A DNA stretch of 64,000 nt from Rhodanobacter denitrificans. GTDB taxonomy: Bacteria; Pseudomonadota; Gammaproteobacteria; Xanthomonadales; Rhodanobacteraceae. Positions 55,254 through 64,000 of this stretch are shown here, one piece after another (position 1 is the stretch's first letter; each line of letters begins with the position of its first letter). The position numbers and the translations under genes are program-made. Under the pieces are notes generated by a model. It had not been told where the DNA came from, ran no database searches, and worked only from the letters and a program-made list of their open reading frames with translations. The DNA is taken from positions 744,001 through 808,000 of the forward strand of contig NC_020541.1 of NCBI RefSeq assembly GCF_000230695.2. Reading direction: 5' to 3'.

Positions 55254-55772
55254 GTGCGGATCATCGGCATCGACCCCGGCAGCCAGCGCACCGGCGTGGG
55301 CATCATCGACGTGGACGATGCCGGCAGGCTCAGCCACGTCTTCCACGGCGCGCTGGCGGTGGCCGGCGAGGCCAGCTTTCCGCTGCGCCTGAAACGCATC
55401 TTTGACGAACTGTGTGACATCATCGCGACCCACCAGCCGGCCGAGTGCGGGGTCGAGCGCGTGTTCATGGCGCGCAATCCGGATTCGGCGCTGAAGCTCG
55501 GACAGGCGCGCGGCGCCGCGATCTGCGCGGTGGTCAGCCAGGGGATCGTGGTGCACGAATATGCAGCAACCGAAGTGAAGCAGTCCGTGGTCGGCAGCGG
55601 TCGCGGCGACAAGACCCAGGTGCAGCACATGATCGGCGTGCTGCTCGGCCTCAAGGGACCGCTGCAGGCCGATGCCGCCGATGCGCTGGCGGTGGCGGTG
55701 ACGCATGCGCACACCCGCGCCAGCCTGGCCCGCGTCGGCATTCCGCGCACGGCCTGGAGGCGGCGCCGGTGA
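55254..55772 (+). CDS. ruvC: Holliday junction resolvase RuvC
   Basis: The 172-residue nuclease has the acidic active-site segments [14 protein letters not shown] (Asp near residue 6), [22 protein letters not shown], and [14 protein letters not shown] with the terminal acidic residues. It cuts Holliday junctions delivered by RuvAB. I place the start at GTG 55254 ([10 protein letters not shown]), matching the family N-terminus. The frame is open back to 55194, but those residues come from degenerate copies of the CCCGAAT heptamer seen upstream of pgeF. The stop overlaps the GTG start of ruvA. Confidence 0.93.
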   Translation: MRIIGIDPGSQRTGVGIIDVDDAGRLSHVFHGALAVAGEASFPLRLKRIFDELCDIIATHQPAECGVERVFMARNPDSALKLGQARGAAICAVVSQGIVVHEYAATEVKQSVVGSGRGDKTQVQHMIGVLLGLKGPLQADAADALAVAVTHAHTRASLARVGIPRTAWRRRR

Positions 55773-56365
55773 TCGGGCGCCTGCGCGGCACCCTGATCGG
55801 CAAGCAACCGCCGTCGCTGCTGGTCGAGGTCGGCGGCGTCGGCTACGAGGTCGAGGCGCCGATGTCGACCATCTACGACCTGCCGGGCCTCGGCAAGGAA
55901 GTGGTGCTGCTCATCCACCACGCGGTGAAGGAAGACAGCATCACGCTGTACGGCTTCCTGCACGAAGCCGAACGCACGCTGTTCCGCAACCTGCTGAAGG
56001 TCAGCGGGATCGGCGCGAAGATCGCGCTGGCGGTGTTGTCCGGCGTGTCCACCGACCACTTCGCGCGGCTGGTGCAGGCCGGCGACGTGGTCGCGCTGAC
56101 CAAGATCCCCGGCATCGGCAAGAAGACCGCCGAGCGCATCGTGGTGGAGTTGCGCGATCGGCTCGATGGCATGTCGGGCATTCCCGGCGCCACGCCGCGT
56201 GCGGCCGGTGCGCCGCTGGATGCCGCCGGCGAAGCGACCGTGGCGCTGCAGCAGCTGGGCTACAAGCCGGTCGAGGTGAGCCGGCTGGTGCAGAAGGTCG
56301 CCGCCGAGGGCGACGACGCCGAAGCGATCATCCGCAAGGCGTTGCGCGCGGCGCTCGGGGGCTGA
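55769..56365 (+). CDS. ruvA: Holliday junction branch migration protein RuvA
   Basis: The 198-residue protein starts at a GTG overlapping the ruvC stop (GTGA). It has the N-terminal OB fold ([31 protein letters not shown] in pieces), two helix-hairpin-helix motifs ([15 protein letters not shown] and [16 protein letters not shown]) and the C-terminal RuvB-binding domain ([19 protein letters not shown]). It forms tetramers on the junction and recruits RuvB. Length is normal. Confidence 0.96.
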   Translation: MIGRLRGTLIGKQPPSLLVEVGGVGYEVEAPMSTIYDLPGLGKEVVLLIHHAVKEDSITLYGFLHEAERTLFRNLLKVSGIGAKIALAVLSGVSTDHFARLVQAGDVVALTKIPGIGKKTAERIVVELRDRLDGMSGIPGATPRAAGAPLDAAGEATVALQQLGYKPVEVSRLVQKVAAEGDDAEAIIRKALRAALGG

Positions 56366-56367
56366 TC

Positions 56368-58269
56368 GTGGGCCGGCAGAACAACCCGATCGAGACTGCG
56401 TCGGACGCCCGGCGCCGGTTGCGGACGCTGGCGCTGGGCGCGATCGGCGTGGTGTTCGGCGACATCGGCACCAGCCCGCTGTACACCATGAAGGAAACCC
56501 TCGGCACGCACGGCATGACGCCGACCGAGCCGGCGGTGCTCGGCGTGCTTTCTCTGGTGTTCTGGTCGCTGATCATGGTGGTCTCGCTGAAGTACGTCAC
56601 CTTCGTGATGCGTGCGGACAACAAGGGCGAGGGCGGCATCATGGCGCTGATGGCGCTGGCGCAGCGTTCGATGAGCGGCTCGGCGCGCGCGCGCTGGGTA
56701 CTGGCCGGCTTCGGCATCTTCGGCGCGGCGCTGTTCTACGGCGACGGCGTGATCACCCCGGCGATCTCGGTGCTCGGCGCGGTCGAGGGCCTGCAAGTCG
56801 CCGCGCCCGGCCTGGGCAAGTACGTGGTGTGGATTGCGCTGGCGATCCTGCTCGGCATGTTCGCGGTGCAGCGGCACGGCACGCACAAGGTCGGCAAGGC
56901 GTTCGCGCCGGTGATGACGCTGTGGTTCGTGGTGCTGGCGGTGCTCGGCGTGCGCCAGATCATCGCCAACCCGCAGGTGCTGTACGCGATCAATCCGCTG
57001 CATGCGGTGCGCTTCTTCCTCAGCCACGGCAATACCTCCTTCATCGCGCTCGGCGGCGTGGTGCTGGCACTGACCGGTGCCGAGGCGCTGTATGCCGACA
57101 TGGGCCACTTCGGCAAGAAGCCCATCCGGCTGGCCTGGTTCGGCTTCGTGCTGCCGGCGCTGCTGCTCAACTATTTCGGTCAGGGTGCGCTGCTGCTGGC
57201 CGATCCGCTGGCGATCTCCAGCCCGTTCTACCTGATGGTGCCCGAGTCGCTGCTGTATCCGATGATCGTGCTGTCGGCGGCGGCGGCGGTGATCGCCTCG
57301 CAGGCGGTGATCTCCGGCGCGTTCTCGATGACCCGCGAGGCGATGTCGCTGGGCTATTCGCCGCGGCTGGCGGTGGTGCACACCTCGCGCGAGATGTCCG
57401 GGCAAATCTTCGTGCCGTGGGTCAACCGGATGCTGATGGTGCTGGTGATCCTGGCGGTGCTCGGCTTCCGCAGCTCGGACAACCTGGGCGCCGCCTATGG
57501 CATCGCGGTGACCGGCACCATGACCATGACCACCTTGCTGGCGCTGGTGGTGGCGCGCAAGCGCTGGCACTGGAGCTGGCTGACGGTGGTGCTGGTCGGC
57601 GTGCTGTTCCTGATCATCGACCTGTCGTTCTTCGGCGCGAACCTGCTGAAGGTCGCGCATGGCGGCTGGTTCCCGCTGGTGCTGGGCGTGGTGCTGTTCA
57701 CGGTGATGACGACCTGGCGCCGCGGCCGCGAGCTGGTGGTGCGCGAGATCAAGCAGGGCGGGCTGGCGCTGGCGCCGTTCATCGAGAACATCGCCGAGCA
57801 CCCGCCGTTGCGCGTGCCGGGCACGGCGATCTTCCTCACCGCGAACCAGCATGCCGTGCCGCATGCGCTGCTGCACAACCTCAAGCACAACAAGGTGCTG
57901 CACGAACGCAACGTGCTGCTGACGGTGGAGACGCTGGAAACGCCGGTGGCCGAGGCCGACGAGCGCATCGCGATCACCCCGATGGCCGGCAACTTCTTCG
58001 GGCTGGAGCTGCGCTTCGGCTTCGCCGAGGATCCGAACATCCCGCTGGCGCTGACCCAGTGCACACGCGAGGGACTCGGCTTCGACATGATGGACACCAC
58101 CTTCTTCCTGTCGCGCGAGACCATCGTGGCCGACGCACGTCGCCCCGGCATGGCGCTGTGGCGCGACAAGCTGTTCGCGTTCCTGTCGCGCAACGCGATG
58201 CCGGCCACCGCGTTCTTCCAGATCCCCGGCAACCGGCTGATCGAGCTGGGCGCGCAGGTCGAAATCTGA
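56368..58269 (+). CDS. kup: Potassium transporter Kup
   Basis: The 633-residue inner-membrane protein has about 12 transmembrane helices and KUP-family landmarks GVVFGDIGTSPLYTMKE, YGDGVITPAISVLGAVEG and GQGALLL, with a cytoplasmic C-terminal domain of about 160 residues. It imports potassium with protons. The GTG start at 56368 is two bases after the ruvA stop, so it is coupled to the ruv genes. Insertion of kup between ruvA and ruvB is unusual relative to E. coli, where ruvAB are adjacent. A REP pair separates it from ruvB. Confidence 0.95.
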   Translation: MGRQNNPIETASDARRRLRTLALGAIGVVFGDIGTSPLYTMKETLGTHGMTPTEPAVLGVLSLVFWSLIMVVSLKYVTFVMRADNKGEGGIMALMALAQRSMSGSARARWVLAGFGIFGAALFYGDGVITPAISVLGAVEGLQVAAPGLGKYVVWIALAILLGMFAVQRHGTHKVGKAFAPVMTLWFVVLAVLGVRQIIANPQVLYAINPLHAVRFFLSHGNTSFIALGGVVLALTGAEALYADMGHFGKKPIRLAWFGFVLPALLLNYFGQGALLLADPLAISSPFYLMVPESLLYPMIVLSAAAAVIASQAVISGAFSMTREAMSLGYSPRLAVVHTSREMSGQIFVPWVNRMLMVLVILAVLGFRSSDNLGAAYGIAVTGTMTMTTLLALVVARKRWHWSWLTVVLVGVLFLIIDLSFFGANLLKVAHGGWFPLVLGVVLFTVMTTWRRGRELVVREIKQGGLALAPFIENIAEHPPLRVPGTAIFLTANQHAVPHALLHNLKHNKVLHERNVLLTVETLETPVAEADERIAITPMAGNFFGLELRFGFAEDPNIPLALTQCTREGLGFDMMDTTFFLSRETIVADARRPGMALWRDKLFAFLSRNAMPATAFFQIPGNRLIELGAQVEI

Positions 58270-58275
58270 GCCGAC

Positions 58276-58358
58276 CTTGTAGGAGCCCGCTTGCGGGCGA
58301 TGCTCTTGCTTCGGAGCCCGCGGCGGAAAGGCATCGCCCGCAAGCGGGCTCCTACAAG
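58276..58358. repeat. Inverted pair of REP elements (BIME-like) between kup and ruvB
   Basis: Two 28-base arms, beginning CTTGTAGGAGCCCGC on the left, are perfect reverse complements (58276-58303 and 58331-58358) around a 27-base spacer. Each arm contains its own GCCCGC-TT-GCGGGC palindrome, the GTAGGAGC-type REP head known in Stenotrophomonas, Pseudomonas and Rhodanobacter relatives. It could form a large mRNA hairpin ending the kup transcript. Confidence 0.9.
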
Positions 58359-58386
58359 TGCGTGGCCGGCCTGCCATAATGCCGGC

Positions 58387-59428
<1,042 letters not shown>

Positions 59429-59436
<8 letters not shown>

Positions 59437-59866
59437 ATCCGCTCCCGAACCGCCCTTCAGCTGGAACGTACGGGTCTACTGGGAAGACACCGACGCCGGC
59501 GGCGTGGTCTACCACGCCGGCTACCTGCGCTTCATGGAGCGCGCCCGCAGCGAGTGGATGCGGGCGCTGGGCGTCGACCAGATGGCCTTCAAGCAGGCCA
59601 CCGGGCTGGCCTTCATGGTGCGCGACATGCACATCGACTTCCTCAGGCCCGCCCTGCTGGATGATGAACTGTCGGTAACGGTCGAAGTCAAAGAACGGCG
59701 CGCAGCCAGTATCCTGTTCGCCCAGACGATCATGAAGAAGGACGGCAGCTGCCTGATCCGCGCCAGCGTGCGGGTGGCCTGCGTCGACCTCCAACGCATG
59801 CGGCCGGCGCCGATTCCGGCCGACCTGATCCCGCAACCCGCACCTCAAGACAACCCAAGCCGATAG
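59429..59866 (+). CDS. ybgC: Tol-Pal system acyl-CoA thioesterase YbgC
   Basis: The 145-residue hotdog-fold protein has the YbgC signature [25 protein letters not shown] in pieces, with the catalytic Asp in [10 protein letters not shown]. It hydrolyses short-chain or other acyl-CoA esters in the cytoplasm and heads the tol-pal operon in many proteobacteria. ATG 59429 overlaps the ruvB end by eight bases; ATG 59414 is an alternative. tolQ follows after 18 bases. Confidence 0.93.
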
Positions 59867-59884
59867 GCGGAGAACCTGCAAGCA

Positions 59885-60571
59885 ATGAACGGTGGACTGA
59901 ATGTTTTCACGCTGATCGCGGATTCGAGCGTGCCGGTAAAACTGGTACTGCTGATCCTGCTGGTGTTCTCGTTCCTGTCCTGGGTCATCATCATCCGCAA
60001 GTACTCGCAGACCAAGGCGGCGATGGAGAATGCCGAGGAATTCGAGGAACGCTTCTGGTCCGGCGGCGATCTGGCCCAGTTGTTCCGCGAGGTCAGCAAC
60101 CGCCACGGCGGCACCGGCGGCATCGAGAACATCTTCGAGTCGGGCTTCCGCGAATTCGCCCGCCAGCGCCAGCGCAAGACGCACGATACGCGCAGCGCGA
60201 TCGAGGGCTCCGAGCGCGCCATGCAGGTGGCCGGCACGCGCGAGATCGGCCTGCTCGAGCGCAACCTGGAGTTCCTCGCCAACGTCGGCTCGATCAGCCC
60301 GTACGTCGGCCTGTTCGGCACCGTGTGGGGCATCATGGGTGCGTTCCAGGGCCTGGGCGAGATGAAGGACGTGACCATCGCGGTGGTCGCGCCGCACATC
60401 TCCGAGGCGCTGATCGCCACCGCGATGGGCCTGTTCGCGGCGATCCCGGCGCAGTGGGCGTACAACCGCTACGCCACCAAGGTCGAGCGCATCGCCTCGC
60501 GCTACGACGTGTTCCAGGAAGAGTTCTCCTCGGTACTGCAGCGGCAGATCCAGACCGACGACGTCGCCTGA
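59885..60571 (+). CDS. tolQ: Tol-Pal system protein TolQ
   Basis: The 228-residue inner-membrane protein has three transmembrane helices, the first at about 18-38 (VLLILLVFSFLSWVIIIRKY). The MotA/TolQ/ExbB region has GTREIGLLERNLEFLANVGSISPYVGLFGTVWGIMGAF in pieces. It forms the proton-driven motor with TolR that energises TolA during cell-envelope constriction. tolR follows after 13 bases with GGAG before its start. Confidence 0.97.
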   Translation: MNGGLNVFTLIADSSVPVKLVLLILLVFSFLSWVIIIRKYSQTKAAMENAEEFEERFWSGGDLAQLFREVSNRHGGTGGIENIFESGFREFARQRQRKTHDTRSAIEGSERAMQVAGTREIGLLERNLEFLANVGSISPYVGLFGTVWGIMGAFQGLGEMKDVTIAVVAPHISEALIATAMGLFAAIPAQWAYNRYATKVERIASRYDVFQEEFSSVLQRQIQTDDVA

Positions 60572-60584
60572 GCGGAGAGCAGCC

Positions 60585-61035
<451 letters not shown>

Positions 61036-61049
<14 letters not shown>

Positions 61050-61980
61050 GGCGACGCCGAAGGCGGTCGTACTTTCCGCCATCCTGCACATCGGCATCGT
61101 GGGGTTCCTGTTCCTCGCGGTGCTGCCGTGCTCGACCTACGAGAACGTGTTCAACGCGCTGCACCTGCCGGCGTGGATGAACCCGATCACCTGTTCGAAG
61201 CCGCTGGAACTGCAGGGGCCGATCATCGAGGCCACCCTGATCGGCCCCACCGGTAGCCCGCCGCCGAAGGCGGTCAAGGCCAAGCCGGTGCCCGACTCCA
61301 CCCCGCCGCCGCCCACCGTGCCGCCGCCGACGCCGCCCAAGATCGAGGCGCCGGAGGTGAAGACGCTGCCGCCGCCGCCCAAGCAGCCCGACCTCAAGGA
61401 TCAGGAGCGGGTGGTGGAGGAGGCTGCGCTGAAGGCTGAGGAGGCCAAGCAGCTGCAGGAGGAAAAGCAGCGCCAGCGGCAGGCCGAGCTGGATGCGCAG
61501 GCGGTCAAGCAGAAGCAGGAAAAGCAGAAGCAGATCGAGGACCTGTTCGCCAAGATGGACGCTGCCGCGCAGCAGACGCGCAAGCTCGACAACAAGGCCA
61601 AACAGGCCAAGCAGCAGTTGGAGGATCTGAAGAACGCCCAGGACAATGGTGCCCCGGACCTGCCCAACGCGGCGCAACGCCAGACCGGCAACAACAGCCC
61701 GAACAGCAACCTCGCCGACGAATATGCAGCGGCCATTCAGAATGCGGTCACGCCGAACTGGTTAAGGCCGGATAACATACCGGCAGTTCCGTGTCAGGTT
61801 CATATCGTGCAGTCGCCCGGCGGTGACGTGATGAGTGCCACCGTCGATTCCAGCTGTCCGTACGACGATGCCGGCCGGCGTTCGGTCGAGAATGCGGTAT
61901 TGCGCACCAAGACCTTGCCGTACAAGGGTTTCGAAAGCGTGTTCCAGCGCAACCTCACCTTCACCTTCAGGCCGCAATGA
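61036..61980 (+). CDS. tolA: Tol-Pal system protein TolA
   Basis: The 314-residue protein has an N-terminal transmembrane anchor (AVVLSAILHIGIVGFLFLAVLP, with the SxxxH motif). A Pro-rich segment (about 75-120) and a long Lys/Glu/Gln/Ala coiled coil (about 120-205) follow. The C-terminal TolA domain (YAAAIQNAVTPNWLRP...CQVHIVQSPGGDVMSATVDSSCPYDD in pieces) has a Cys pair. It spans the periplasm to reach TolB and Pal. It overlaps tolR by 14 bases and tolB by ATGA. Confidence 0.95.
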
Positions 61981-63308
61981 TCAAGCCCATGCGCAAATTC
62001 AGCCCAAGCTTCGCCGCCATCCTGTTGGCCGTGGTGGCGTTGTTCGCCGGCCCGGCCGCCGCCCAGTCGCTGAATGTCGACATCGTCGGCGGCGTCAAGA
62101 CCGCCACCCCGATCGTGGTGGTGCCGTTCGCCCAGGCCGGCGGCGCACCGCTGTCGACCGACGTCGCCGACGTGATGCGCAACGACTTCAACCGTTCCGG
62201 CAAGTTCCGCTCGCTGGCCAAGAGCGACATCGTGGAGTTCCCCTCCAGGGGCCAGGACATCAAGTTCCCGACCTGGCGGTTGCTCAAGCAGGACTATATC
62301 GTGGTCGGCAACATCACCGACGCCGGCAACGGCATGGTCCAGGTTGAATACGAGCTGTGGGACGTCAACAAGCAGCAGAGCCTGCTGCACCAGCAGATGC
62401 CGCCGACCCCGCTGGGCGACCTGCGGGGGGTGGCGCACCAGATCGCGGACATCATCTACCAGAAGATCACCGGCGTGCGCGGCGCGTTCTGGACCCGCAT
62501 CGCCTACATCACGGCGGTGGGCCTGGGCAACCACACCACCTATTCGCTGATCGTGGCGGATTCGGACGGCTACAACCCGCAGGTGGTGGCGCGCTCGAAG
62601 GAATCGCTGCTGACGCCGGCGTGGTCGCCGGATGGCCGCAAGCTTGCCTACGTCTCGTTCGAGAGCGGCAATTCGTCGATCTACGTGCAGGACATCACCA
62701 CCGGCTCGCGGCAACTGGTGGAATCCCACCCGCGGGGCATCAACGGTGCGCCGGCGTGGTCGCCGGACGGCAGCAAGCTGGCGGTGGCGCTGTCCTACGT
62801 CGGCAACCTGGAGCTGTTCGTGCTGGACGTGGCCAGTCGCCGCGAAACCCGGCTGACCAACAGCCTTTCGATCGACACCGAGCCGGTCTGGGCGCCGGAC
62901 GGCCAGAGCATCTATTTCACCTCCGACCGTTCCGGCCGGCCGCAGATCTACCAGGTCCCGGCCAGTGGCGGCACGCCGCAGCGGATCAGCTTCCAGGGCC
63001 AGAGCAATCTGAATGCCGACGTGAGCTACGACGGCAAGCAGATCGCCATGGTGCAGGGCAACGGGAACGTGTATCGTATTGCCATCATGGATCGCAGCCT
63101 GGGTGACCAGGTGCGTTTCCTCTCGCCGGGCCCGATCGACGAGTCCCCGAGTTTTGCTCCGAATGCCAGCATGCTGCTTTACGCCGCTACCGAAGGACGT
63201 CGCGGCGTGCTGTATGCCGTATCGGCTGACGGTCTGGTTCGCCAGCGCCTCGTGCTTTCCGATGGCGACGTGCGCGAGCCCGCCTGGGGGCCGTATCGGC
63301 AACGTTGA
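61977..63308 (+). CDS. tolB: Tol-Pal system protein TolB
   Basis: The 443-residue periplasmic protein has a signal peptide (FAAILLAVVALFAGPAAAQ), an N-terminal alpha/beta domain (TPIVVVPFAQAGGAPLSTDVADVMRNDF in pieces) and a six-bladed beta-propeller with repeated WSPDGRKLAYVS, WSPDGSKLAVAL and WAPDGQSIYFTSDRSG units. It binds Pal and TolA. The ATG at 61977 overlaps the tolA stop; ATG 61989 is the alternative and fits signal-peptide length slightly better. Confidence 0.97.
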   Translation: MIKPMRKFSPSFAAILLAVVALFAGPAAAQSLNVDIVGGVKTATPIVVVPFAQAGGAPLSTDVADVMRNDFNRSGKFRSLAKSDIVEFPSRGQDIKFPTWRLLKQDYIVVGNITDAGNGMVQVEYELWDVNKQQSLLHQQMPPTPLGDLRGVAHQIADIIYQKITGVRGAFWTRIAYITAVGLGNHTTYSLIVADSDGYNPQVVARSKESLLTPAWSPDGRKLAYVSFESGNSSIYVQDITTGSRQLVESHPRGINGAPAWSPDGSKLAVALSYVGNLELFVLDVASRRETRLTNSLSIDTEPVWAPDGQSIYFTSDRSGRPQIYQVPASGGTPQRISFQGQSNLNADVSYDGKQIAMVQGNGNVYRIAIMDRSLGDQVRFLSPGPIDESPSFAPNASMLLYAATEGRRGVLYAVSADGLVRQRLVLSDGDVREPAWGPYRQR

Positions 63309-63557
63309 TTTTCCAGGCTGCTGCACGCGAGTGCGGCAGCCTGATGCCCAGGGAGTGGGCCCGAACGGCGCCGCGAGGCGCGTTTCGGTTTCCGGCTGTG
63401 GCGCTTTGCCGCGTCAAAAGCCAGTCAGGGCGATGGTGCAGTATCACGTACCGTCGATCTTTCAAGTGTCAAAATAACAGCCGGACAACCGGCGTCAGCT
63501 GTCCCGTAACCTCAGTCGTCATCGTTTGTCGGAACTCAACCCGTAAGGAACGTCACC
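63309..63557. other. tolB-pal intergenic region
   Basis: This 249-base gap holds an imperfect hairpin (CAGGCTGC...GCAGCCTG, 63314-63343) just after tolB, and an AT-richer stretch near 63440-63480 that may be the separate pal promoter. I see no small gene in it. Confidence 0.4.
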
Positions 63558-64000
63558 ATGAATAAGACCGTTCGCGTCGCCCTGGTTGCCCTGCTCTGCG
63601 TAGGCGCGGCCGCTTGCTCCAAGAAGCAGGAAGTCAAACCCCAGCCCGCCCCGGAGCAGGCTGCTCCGGCCCAGGCACCCGTCTCCGACGGCAAGTACAC
63701 CCCCGCCGACCTCGATACCGATGCCTGCCTGCGTCAGCGCGTCGTGTACTTCGACTTCGACAAGACCGAGATCAAGCCGGAGTTCCAGCAGATCATGGCG
63801 TGCCACGCCAAGTACCTGCAGGATCGCCCGACCTCGCACATCCGTCTCGAAGGCAACGCCGACGAGCGCGGTTCGCGCGAGTACAACCTCGGCCTCGGCG
63901 AGCGCCGCGGCAATGCCGTCTCCGACGCGCTGCAGGCGAACGGCGGCTCGGCCAGCCAGCTGGAAGTGATCAGCTACGGCAAGGAAAAGCCGGTGTGCCG
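63558..64000 (+). CDS. pal: Peptidoglycan-associated lipoprotein Pal (partial, C-terminus off the right edge)
   Basis: The first 147 codons are present. A lipoprotein signal ends at VGAAAC (Cys20), followed by a Pro/Ala linker and the OmpA-like domain with VVYFDFDKTEIKPEF and LEGNADERGSREYNLGLGERR in pieces, including the peptidoglycan-binding Asp and Arg. It anchors the outer membrane to peptidoglycan and binds TolB. AAGGAA lies about eight bases before the ATG. Only about 25 residues should be missing. Confidence 0.97.
   Translation, partial: MNKTVRVALVALLCVGAAACSKKQEVKPQPAPEQAAPAQAPVSDGKYTPADLDTDACLRQRVVYFDFDKTEIKPEFQQIMACHAKYLQDRPTSHIRLEGNADERGSREYNLGLGERRGNAVSDALQANGGSASQLEVISYGKEKPVC

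Overview
This is a 64-kb chromosomal window from a high-GC gammaproteobacterium of the Xanthomonadales/Lysobacterales type. It most resembles Rhodanobacteraceae (Rhodanobacter, Dyella or a relative). The assignment rests on TonB-receptor sugar loci, the pilS/pilR-sucCD neighbourhood, the ruvC-ruvA-kup-ruvB-ybgC-tolQRAB-pal order, REP-like hairpins and CCCGAAT heptamer repeats. It is inferred from gene content, not from a database search. No rRNA, tRNA, CRISPR array or insertion sequence was seen.

Layout. 1-7.6 kb: two divergent groups that look like a peptide or secondary-metabolite cluster. Leftward are a B12-type radical SAM enzyme, an NTP_transf_5 nucleotidyltransferase and a methyltransferase cut by the window edge. 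Rightward are an HPr-kinase-like P-loop protein, a secreted peroxiredoxin and an exporter-type ABC protein. 7.7-8.7 kb: a stand-alone LigD polymerase domain. 8.7-16.8 kb: a mannoside locus with M1 peptidase, mannose-isomerase-like epimerase, fructokinase and sugar MFS transporter, divergent from a secreted GH92 alpha-mannosidase. 16.8-23.3 kb: a CHASE3-like histidine kinase, a CheY-like regulator, a REC-HK-REC protein and two FtsX/MacB-like permeases without an ATPase.

23.5-37.3 kb: pilR and pilS, in the same orientation but separated by about 10.8 kb. The gap holds an alpha-glucoside utilisation locus: secreted GH65 hydrolase, MFS transporter, TonB-dependent receptor, a GH65-phosphorylase/beta-phosphoglucomutase fusion, and a divergent LacI regulator. 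A perfect 42-bp palindrome lies in the divergent promoter region. 37.6-47.1 kb: housekeeping genes sucC, sucD, nadE, bamD, rluD, pgeF and clpB. 47.2-50.5 kb: a CsgG-like protein and a second TonB-dependent receptor preceded by two tandem met-box-like octamers. 50.8-64 kb: fmdB-type zinc ribbon, DUF3011 protein, aspS, lipase-like hydrolase, yebC, ruvC, ruvA, kup, ruvB, ybgC, tolQ, tolR, tolA, tolB and the start of pal.

How the genes work together. In the mannoside locus GH92 releases mannose in the periplasm, the MFS protein imports it, the epimerase turns it into fructose and the kinase makes fructose-6-phosphate. In the alpha-glucoside locus the TonB receptor and MFS protein import a disaccharide or its products. 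The cytosolic fusion would phosphorolyse it to beta-glucose-1-phosphate and convert that to glucose-6-phosphate in one polypeptide. Both loci carry LacI-type operator sequences. The most noteworthy points are the sugar island splitting the pilS/pilR two-component pair, the GH65-PGM fusion with its operator, the partial RiPP-like cluster at the left edge, the met-box-like operator before a TonB receptor, and the heptamer repeat directly upstream of pgeF.
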